From positions 1 to 47,276 of IMG/VR virus record IMGVR_UViG_3300035182_000409: 47,276 nucleotides of DNA, one strand, 5' to 3'. The translations under genes were made by a program, and so were the position numbers. The notes under the pieces were generated by a model that was not told the origin of the DNA, searched no databases, and was given only the letters and a program-made list of their open reading frames with translations. This document shows, in pieces, positions 42,040 through 47,276 of the stretch. How positions within the stretch are numbered: the stretch's first letter is position 1; every line of letters starts with the position of its first letter. Source of the stretch: a virus.

Positions 42040-43167
42040 TTACTGTGCGGTGTAGATGGACAGGACGCCGAAGTCCTCGGTCGTTCCACCGCTGTACTGG
42101 GAGTAGAACTGGGGCTTTTTGAAGCCGATAATCTTGCCGGTGCTGATACCCTGCTGATTCTCGTAGTCAAAGCCCTTCTCCACCCACTCAGGGTTGCCGA
42201 TGTCGGCCATACCCATGGCTTGTGCGCCGCAGAACAGAATCTGGCAACCGTCGACAGTGCCGGAGGCGCCGTACTTGCTGCCGGAAGGAGCCAAACGGGT
42301 GTTCGGAACATGGCGGAATTCGTGGAGGTACAGACCGTCGACCTTAACGGTTGTGCCGGTGAAGATTTCGTTCTCGCTACCACGGGTCTGCGCGTAGCGC
42401 AGGTTGGCCATGTAGGTCGGATCGAGCTTCAGACGGGCCATCGCTTGTGGCGACAGGAATACGTGGTAGGTTTCTTCTCCGCCCTTACCCTTAATGCCGC
42501 GAATGTAGTTATCCTTGGCGTATGCCTTGGCTTGAACCATCATTTCCCAGCACGGGAAGTCAGCTGTACCGGATGCACCGCCGACGATAGCGCTGGAACC
42601 CGTACCCCAGATGATTGATTTGGTGGCTTGGTCAAACTTGCCGAACCGCTTGGCGGAAGGGGGCGTCACGTCAGCTGCGAATTCCAGACTGGTCAGGTCT
42701 GAACCGATACGAGTGCCACCGGAGTTCTTGTTCGCATAGGAGACGCCAGCCAGGGTCAGGAAAGCCATCTGGTCAATACGATCGGACAGCCAGTAAGCCA
42801 ATTTGTCGCGGGATTCTTCGCGGAAGTTGACGATGGACTTCTGGTCGGCCATGCGACCTTCATGGCGGTTCGCATGACGCAGCTGGTCAATGCGGATCAC
42901 CTGGTCGAAGGACTTCATAGCTTCTTCGTTACCTTCCAGCGTGCGGTCTCCAGCGATACCGTCGCCTTCGAGGTCGGCCAGCAAGGTGATGACGGCGCGG
43001 GCGCCCTTCTCAGATTTCTTCAGCTCAGTAATGTGCTGAACCAGCGAATTGGAATCTTTGCCGAGGAAGGAGTTGATGAAGGACATATTGCGCGCTTGGC
43101 GCCACAGGTCGAGGGACCACGCGGTTTTTTGCTCAGTGGTCAGTTGGGTAAAATTGGTATAGCTCAT
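42040..43167 (-). CDS. Major capsid protein, N4gp56 family
   Basis: A 375-residue coat protein. FDQVIRIDQLRHANRHEGRM-ADQKS and NFREESRDKLAYWLSDRIDQ are typical of the N4gp56 (HK97-fold) family. ATG 43167 is chosen: GGAG lies 7 bases upstream, while a TTG nine codons earlier lacks one. A promoter and a leader of nearly 200 bases precede it and a hairpin and terminator follow, consistent with high expression. Confidence 0.92.
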   Translation of the reverse strand: MSYTNFTQLTTEQKTAWSLDLWRQARNMSFINSFLGKDSNSLVQHITELKKSEKGARAVITLLADLEGDGIAGDRTLEGNEEAMKSFDQVIRIDQLRHANRHEGRMADQKSIVNFREESRDKLAYWLSDRIDQMAFLTLAGVSYANKNSGGTRIGSDLTSLEFAADVTPPSAKRFGKFDQATKSIIWGTGSSAIVGGASGTADFPCWEMMVQAKAYAKDNYIRGIKGKGGEETYHVFLSPQAMARLKLDPTYMANLRYAQTRGSENEIFTGTTVKVDGLYLHEFRHVPNTRLAPSGSKYGASGTVDGCQILFCGAQAMGMADIGNPEWVEKGFDYENQQGISTGKIIGFKKPQFYSQYSGGTTEDFGVLSIYTAQ

Positions 43168-43371
43168 AGTTGTGCTCCGTAAAATAATCGTCAAGGTTCG
43201 CGGTGCTCTGATACGCTCTCGCGGTATCTGCGGCTGCCTGTGTCGCTGGCAACTTGCGAATTAACGACTTTTTACGGTGCCGAACCGGCTAGAATATCGC
43301 ATCCAGCTACGCGGAGTATTGCAGTGACCCGTCTGGGTGAGCATCGTTGAGAGGCTTGACAGGTGTTGTTA
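43168..43371 (-). promoter_or_regulatory. Long 5' leader of the capsid gene
   Basis: About 200 bases between the predicted start of transcription and the capsid ATG. I see no convincing gene: one 27-codon ORF (from an ATG near 43346) has no ribosome site. A hairpin GATACcGC-GAGA-GCGTATC is visible near 43223-43241. Possibly an mRNA-stability leader. Confidence 0.45.
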
Positions 43372-43376
43372 TTCGT

Positions 43377-43407
43377 GACTCTATCAGAGTTCATTAGAGT
43401 GTGCAAC
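43377..43407 (-). promoter_or_regulatory. Late promoter-like element, copy 1 (capsid unit)
   Basis: Element GTTGCACACT-N6-AACTCTGATAGAGTC on the - strand. It reads as -35 TTGCAC, 17-base spacer, -10 TAGAGT. The -10 is the right arm of an inverted repeat ACTCT-GAT-AGAGT. A second copy at 47011-47041 matches at 24 of the 25 positions outside the N6 block. Confidence 0.7.
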
Positions 43408-43437
43408 AGAATGGCACCCGAAGGTGCCATTCTTTTT
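43408..43437. terminator. Strong hairpin next to the capsid promoter
   Basis: Perfect 11-pair stem AGAATGGCACC / GGTGCCATTCT with loop CGAA. The T tract (TTTT) is on the + strand side, so as a classic terminator it would stop + strand transcription. It also lies directly after the 26-residue - strand ORF and may end or slow the upstream unit. Confidence 0.8.
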
Positions 43438-43516
43438 AACAACCTCGCTTTCCACCTCTTGTGGGCTTGGGCACGGGTCTTGCGGGATTCAACGGCTGCG
43501 GTTTGCTTTTAGACAC
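43436..43516 (-). CDS. 26-residue basic Pro-rich peptide
   Basis: GTG-initiated ORF, MSKSKPQPLNPARPVPKPTR-GGKRGC, with a near-perfect ribosome site (AAGGAGGTGATCC) before it. Composition is Lys/Arg/Pro with no acidic residue. It sits between scaffold and capsid genes. Probably real given its ribosome site; perhaps DNA-binding or an assembly peptide. Confidence 0.55.
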   Translation of the reverse strand: MSKSKPQPLNPARPVPKPTRGGKRGC

Positions 43517-43537
43517 GGATCACCTCCTTCGGTTGGA

Positions 43538-43588
43538 CTACGAATCACCTGCCTTTAGGCCAGTGGGGATATCAATCTCGACGATCAT
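43538..43588 (-). CDS. Tiny ORF coupled to the scaffold gene
   Basis: Sixteen codons, MIVEIDIPTGLKAGDS, whose ATG overlaps the scaffold stop (TAATG). It may only keep ribosomes on the message up to the next ribosome site. Weak support. Confidence 0.25.
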   Translation of the reverse strand: MIVEIDIPTGLKAGDS

Positions 43589-44592
43589 TATGCGTAGTCG
43601 CCCCGCATCTTGGCCCGTGTGGCTTCAGGCAGCGCTGCGAATTCCTCGACTGTCATGTCGCCTGCGTCCGGTGTAGCAGCTCTCTGCCCACCCTTGTCGC
43701 TGTCCAGGCCAGCATCCTTCAAGCTACCAGGCTGACGTGCGGCTGCGTCGACAGCTTTCGCCACAGCAGCTGCTTTGCGATCAGTGCCGACCTGCGCGGC
43801 GCCTAGCCCTGGCTTAGCCGTTCCGGCAGTATCCGTTTTGGGCGTGTAACGTTTCATGACGGACTCCGTGGCCTTGGCCAGCGCCTTGCTCGGCGACAGG
43901 CGCTCGCGCTGCATCAAGCCCTGCTGCTTGTCGAGGATGTCATCAACGATATCCTGGTCAAACTCCTCGGATGCAGTATTCAGCACAGGGTACTTCTCTT
44001 CCAGGCGCTCGATCGTCAGCTCCATGCGCATGTCTTCCAGCGCCTGGTCCTTGTCCTGCGAAGATAGGTGCCCGGCCTCTGCGATAGCGATGCGACGGTT
44101 CAACAGGTCTGCCTGAGCGGATAGCTGGGTAGCCTTCTCTTCGTCGCCGTCGAGCAGTGCCTTACGCTCCTGCTTGCGCAGCTCGACTACCTCTGCGGCA
44201 GCCTTATCGAGGTCTACTGTGCGGGTGATCTGCCTCTGCTGTTGCTCGATCTCTGCCAAGCGGCGCTCAGCGGCTTCGGCGCGTGTGCGTTCCTTGCTCA
44301 CCTGCTCATCGAAGCGGGACTTGGGGATGAATTTACCGGTGTCCGGGTCGCGCGCAGCATCGCTTTTGTCGGTCGCTTTCGCACCTCCGGCAGCATCCTC
44401 AGCGAGCTTGAGTGCCGCAGCCGCGGCATCTTCTTCGTCCTTTAACGCTGCGGCAGCTGCTGCTGCGGCTGCGTCTTCCACGGATGTGTCCGGAGGGGCG
44501 AACTTGTCGCCACGGTCCACAACACCGCTACTGCCATTGTCGTCGGCCACGTCCATCAAACGGCGGAACAGGGACTGCATACGTAGATTCAT
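43588..44592 (-). CDS. Scaffolding protein
   Basis: A 334-residue, highly charged, Ala-rich helical protein between portal and capsid genes. Features: a run of Ala/Asp/Glu at about 35-75, coiled coil at about 100-165 (SKERTRAEAAERRLAEIEQQ), and a conserved-looking C-terminal part (MTVEEFAALPEATRAKM). Together with position this is the usual phage scaffold. ATG overlaps the portal stop (ATGA), with AGGAG upstream. Confidence 0.8.
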   Translation of the reverse strand: MNLRMQSLFRRLMDVADDNGSSGVVDRGDKFAPPDTSVEDAAAAAAAAALKDEEDAAAAALKLAEDAAGGAKATDKSDAARDPDTGKFIPKSRFDEQVSKERTRAEAAERRLAEIEQQQRQITRTVDLDKAAAEVVELRKQERKALLDGDEEKATQLSAQADLLNRRIAIAEAGHLSSQDKDQALEDMRMELTIERLEEKYPVLNTASEEFDQDIVDDILDKQQGLMQRERLSPSKALAKATESVMKRYTPKTDTAGTAKPGLGAAQVGTDRKAAAVAKAVDAAARQPGSLKDAGLDSDKGGQRAATPDAGDMTVEEFAALPEATRAKMRGDYA

Positions 44593-46745
44593 TCTAATTC
44601 TCCTGGGGGTTGTTGTGAGGCTTGAGCTTGGGCGAAGGCTGCGGCCCTGCGCTCTTGAGCGGCTTGTTCCGCTTCTTTTTCACGCATGGCCATCTCGTGA
44701 CTATGCGCTTCCTGCTTCAGAGCAAATTCCCGCTCTTTCAGCGATTTTTCATGCTCGTGCTTGTCCCGCTGTAACGCGAACTCTCGCTCCTGCTGCTCTC
44801 GGGCAGCATCCGGGTCTTCTCCACCTGATTGTGCCGACTGCGCTGCGATGCCAACCTTTGCAGCATCGACGTTGATCAGGGCCAACTCGCGCTGTGCCTT
44901 TGCTGTCATGAGCTTTGCATCGGCCTGCTTCTGCTCGCTCTCGGCCTCTTCCCTGCTGACCTGTGCTTCCTGCATGCGGGACTGCAACTGAGCGGCCTTC
45001 TGGGCTTCCGGGCTGTCCGTGGAAGCGGCCATCTGCTTGATAATTTCCGCCTTACGCTGCAGCCGGCTGGCCTCGATGACCACGCTGTCCGGTATCTGGA
45101 TACCGCGCTCGCGCATGGTCATGACCTGGTCGAACTGAGAGTCTTCCAAGCTGGCCCGGTACGGCTGCGAGCTAATAATGATGCTGTACTCACCGAGTGT
45201 GAGGTCGTTGACAATCTGCCCGTCGGCCTCGTTGTACTGATTCACCGTCATACTCTCGGCCTGCTGCGTCACGTCATCATGTGTGATGGTGATGATGCGT
45301 TCCTCGGTATAGAACTCCTGTACCATGTCCAGCACGTTCCGCGCCAAGATGTAATCGGTGCGTTCGAGGTTGTCCATGACCTTCGTGGTGCTCATAGAGC
45401 CGCTGTCACGGTTCGTCTGGATAGCCTTTGCAGCAACGTCTTCTCGGCTGAAGCCCTGCATGGCGTCGTTGACGTTGCTAATACCCTTGATGTGTTCCTC
45501 GGCTTTGTAGCTGAGGCGGTCAAGACCTTGCGGCGTGGCGTTCGGAGTAATTTTTTCGGCGCCGTCGAGCTTGTCCAGCTCCAGCACCAGACCGGTAGCC
45601 GCGCCCTGCTGCTCCAGCTCCTCGATCGACATATTCTTCAGCGACCCCGTAACTACCTTCCAGCCGCTGTTGGCGGTGGTGTTCACTACGTGAAGCTCCT
45701 GACTCGTGGTCTTGTTAAGCAGCTCCTGGGAGCCGAGCAGGTTCTCTACCAGGCCGATGGTGTGACCGTAGCGAAAATAAGGGAAGTACGGGATGACGGT
45801 GAAGTGCTTGTAGGGCGACCAATCGTCGTGCAGCACGACGTTGTCCGCCGTGACCGTCCAACGCACCCGCTTGACTAACTTCTTTGTAGTGGAGAGCTGA
45901 CCTCGCGCCTTTTCCAGCACCGAGGCTATCTTGTTCCTGTCCCAGGTGGCAGGAATTGGGCGCATGTCACCAGTCTTGATGTCTACGAAGTGCAGCTGCT
46001 TATCAAGGCGCCGATACTGACGATCAAGCACGCGCACATTACGACGGACTTGATAAGGTTCCACCACTCCGTAGTATCCTGCGAGAGGTAGTACCCCACC
46101 GAAGCGGTCACGTACACGCTCAATAGAATCATAGCCGTAAGGGAAAGCCGATCCATCCTTATCCTTGAGGTACTCAGCGTCATCTTCGGAGTAAATCGTG
46201 GCTACGTCCTGCGTGGTGAGCCACTTCGTGACAAACACGTCGTTCCAGCTGTCAGGGTCGTATTCCTCAGCATCAGGGTCGATCACCACGTTCTTGCTGT
46301 TAACGTTGATGATGCGTACCTCGCCCTGCATGCTGTCCGTGAAGTCCAGCCGGGCGTCGATGAAACCGCGCGAACGGATGATTCCGTCGGCAAATAGTTC
46401 AGAGCGCGTCCATGGGAGCTGATTGTTCTGTGCGATCTGCATCCACACCTTCGTCAGTGCCTCGGCGGTCTCGCTGGGGCTGCCTGCGGAAGGTCGAAAG
46501 AGAACTTCAGAGCGGTTGTAAATCTGCTCGCCCATCAGAGTGCCGAGCGTGGAGATGATCTTGTTAATCGTGAGAGCTGGCCGGCGTGCGAGTTTCAGTG
46601 CGTTGAGGTCATCTACACTCCACTGCTCACCACGAAAAAAACATTCGCACTTCTCTGCTTTGTCGATGAAATCGAGGTGACCTCGATCACGACAGAATTG
46701 AAAACGAGTCCATTGCTCAGTTGCAAGTTGAGTGTCAATCGGCAT
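44589..46745 (-). CDS. Portal protein, P22-like
   Basis: A 718-residue portal. The start (RDRGHLDFIDKAEKCECFFR, then RRPALTINKIISTLGTLMGE) and NVNSKNVVIDPDAEEYDPDS, then ISNVNDAMQGFSREDVAAKA, are typical of P22-type portals. The C-terminal about 130 residues are Ala/Glu/Gln coiled coil, like the barrel/tail extension of this group. It forms the dodecameric DNA channel at one head vertex. GGTGAT precedes the ATG, which overlaps the previous gene by 11 bases. Confidence 0.92.
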   Translation of the reverse strand: MPIDTQLATEQWTRFQFCRDRGHLDFIDKAEKCECFFRGEQWSVDDLNALKLARRPALTINKIISTLGTLMGEQIYNRSEVLFRPSAGSPSETAEALTKVWMQIAQNNQLPWTRSELFADGIIRSRGFIDARLDFTDSMQGEVRIINVNSKNVVIDPDAEEYDPDSWNDVFVTKWLTTQDVATIYSEDDAEYLKDKDGSAFPYGYDSIERVRDRFGGVLPLAGYYGVVEPYQVRRNVRVLDRQYRRLDKQLHFVDIKTGDMRPIPATWDRNKIASVLEKARGQLSTTKKLVKRVRWTVTADNVVLHDDWSPYKHFTVIPYFPYFRYGHTIGLVENLLGSQELLNKTTSQELHVVNTTANSGWKVVTGSLKNMSIEELEQQGAATGLVLELDKLDGAEKITPNATPQGLDRLSYKAEEHIKGISNVNDAMQGFSREDVAAKAIQTNRDSGSMSTTKVMDNLERTDYILARNVLDMVQEFYTEERIITITHDDVTQQAESMTVNQYNEADGQIVNDLTLGEYSIIISSQPYRASLEDSQFDQVMTMRERGIQIPDSVVIEASRLQRKAEIIKQMAASTDSPEAQKAAQLQSRMQEAQVSREEAESEQKQADAKLMTAKAQRELALINVDAAKVGIAAQSAQSGGEDPDAAREQQEREFALQRDKHEHEKSLKEREFALKQEAHSHEMAMREKEAEQAAQERRAAAFAQAQASQQPPGELE

Positions 46746-46965
46746 GGATAATCACCGTCTCTGCACTGCGGGCTTCGCGCAGACCTTCGTAAAGTTGTTT
46801 GAGGATGTCTTCATCCTCGCTCAAGAGCACGCCACGATTCCACAGGTAGTTGTCGTCGTGGATCGCACCTTTGTAACGAGCCGCACCGGCTTTCACCGCA
46901 TGCTCACCGATTTCGATGGTCGGGAAGCCCACGCCGCATATCGCGTCGACCAGAAGTGTCTTCAT
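46735..46965 (-). CDS. Small protein between terminase and portal, function unknown
   Basis: A 76-residue protein, MKTLLVDAICGVGFPTIEIG then helical C-terminus. ATG 46965 is preferred over a frame extension to 47046, because that extension would cover the promoter-like element at 47011-47041. The ribosome site is weak. Not recognised. Confidence 0.65.
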   Translation of the reverse strand: MKTLLVDAICGVGFPTIEIGEHAVKAGAARYKGAIHDDNYLWNRGVLLSEDEDILKQLYEGLREARSAETVIIHAD

Positions 46966-47010
46966 GCTGATCGTTCTGCCATGGGGTGACCTGCTGTGAT
47001 GAATAGCCGA

Positions 47011-47041
47011 GACTCTAGCAGAGTTTGTCATAGTGTGCAAC
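47011..47041 (-). promoter_or_regulatory. Late promoter-like element, copy 2 (portal unit)
   Basis: GTTGCACACT-N6-AACTCTGCTAGAGTC on the - strand: -35 TTGCAC, 17-base spacer, -10 TAGAGT, inverted repeat ACTCT-GCT-AGAGT. It starts just after the terminase stop codon and would drive the small gene, portal and scaffold. Confidence 0.7.
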
Positions 47042-47042
47042 T

Positions 47043-47276
47043 TCAAGCCGCCATGTGTCCACCGCGCCCGCCGTCGATGTACTGACCGAGCTTATCGCGC
47101 CAGCTCTCCAGTTTCTTAGGCTCGGCGAGTTTTGGTGCACTCTTGCTCAGTGTGAGACGTACCGCCCACGCGAGGCTGTCCACCTGGTCGTCGTTTTTCC
47201 CAGCAGGGAAGCGCAGCATTTCACGCTGCAGCGCAGGGAACCACGAGGCATTCTGCGGGAAGTAGACCTTGCCGTG
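47043..47276 (-). CDS. terL: Terminase large subunit, C-terminal end (partial)
   Basis: The last 77 residues of a gene that runs off the right edge. FPAGKNDDQVDSLAWAVRLT is the conserved end of the RNase H-like nuclease domain of phage large terminases, which cuts DNA during headful or site-specific packaging. The tail is basic (KKLESWRDKL). The ATPase domain lies outside the window. Confidence 0.9.
   Translation of the reverse strand, partial: HGKVYFPQNASWFPALQREMLRFPAGKNDDQVDSLAWAVRLTLSKSAPKLAEPKKLESWRDKLGQYIDGGRGGHMAA

Noticed and set aside
44829-45878. 349-codon + strand ORF opposite the portal gene
   Set aside because: Long only because the portal gene lacks stops in that antisense frame; no ribosome site and the portal is certain.
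46966-47046. N-terminal extension of the gene at 46735-46965
   Set aside because: It would run through the promoter-like element and the terminase stop region; ATG 46965 is more likely.
1-47276. CRISPR arrays, insertion sequences, integrase or attachment sites
   Set aside because: No regularly spaced repeats, transposase or recombinase text was seen on either strand.

Overview
The window is part of the genome of a tailed, almost certainly short-tailed (podovirus-like) bacteriophage of a Gram-negative host. Evidence: a P22-like portal, an N4gp56-type major capsid protein, the end of a large terminase subunit, very large internal virion proteins, and a lysis cassette with Rz/Rz1 spanins, which are needed only where there is an outer membrane. 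I see no integrase, repressor, transposase, tRNA, rRNA or CRISPR array, so it looks like a virulent phage. The host genus cannot be read from the sequence. Both edges cut through phage DNA: the terminase gene runs off the right edge, and a frame is open to the left edge.

Layout. Bases 1-14731 are all + strand: a leftmost array of small early genes (93-7026), then DNA replication and nucleotide metabolism (7103-14731). Bases 14948-47276 are all - strand: virion assembly, structure and lysis, read from terminase (right edge) towards a 2495-residue internal protein that ends at 14948. The two transcription units converge on a bidirectional terminator at about 14831-14867.

Early region. It holds PGDYG-type proteins, a Tad2-like (DUF2829) anti-Thoeris protein, many small SH3/KOW-like proteins, a 525-residue putative zinc-ribbon protein and an M20/M28-like metallopeptidase. 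Several of these genes occur as tandem duplicate pairs. Seven small proteins of at least four sequence types end in the same short tail, A/S-D-Q-L-F-S or a variant of it, which is the most unusual pattern in the window. Replication genes are an SNF2-type helicase, a family B-like DNA polymerase with proofreading domain, a DEDD exonuclease, a Cys-containing putative ssDNA-binding protein, a DUF3310 protein, a PD-(D/E)XK nuclease and a dCMP deaminase.

Late region, in transcription order: terminase large subunit, small protein, portal, scaffold, two tiny ORFs, major capsid, decoration-like protein, adaptor, tail fibre/appendage genes, lysis genes (TM protein, holin, SAR-type endolysin, Rz/Rz1), then tail/structural proteins and three very large ejection/internal proteins. 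Two near-identical promoter-like elements (TTGCAC-N17-TAGAGT with an inverted repeat over the -10) lie upstream of the portal unit and of the capsid gene. A strong terminator after the decoration gene closes the capsid unit, which fits high, separate expression of the most abundant virion proteins.
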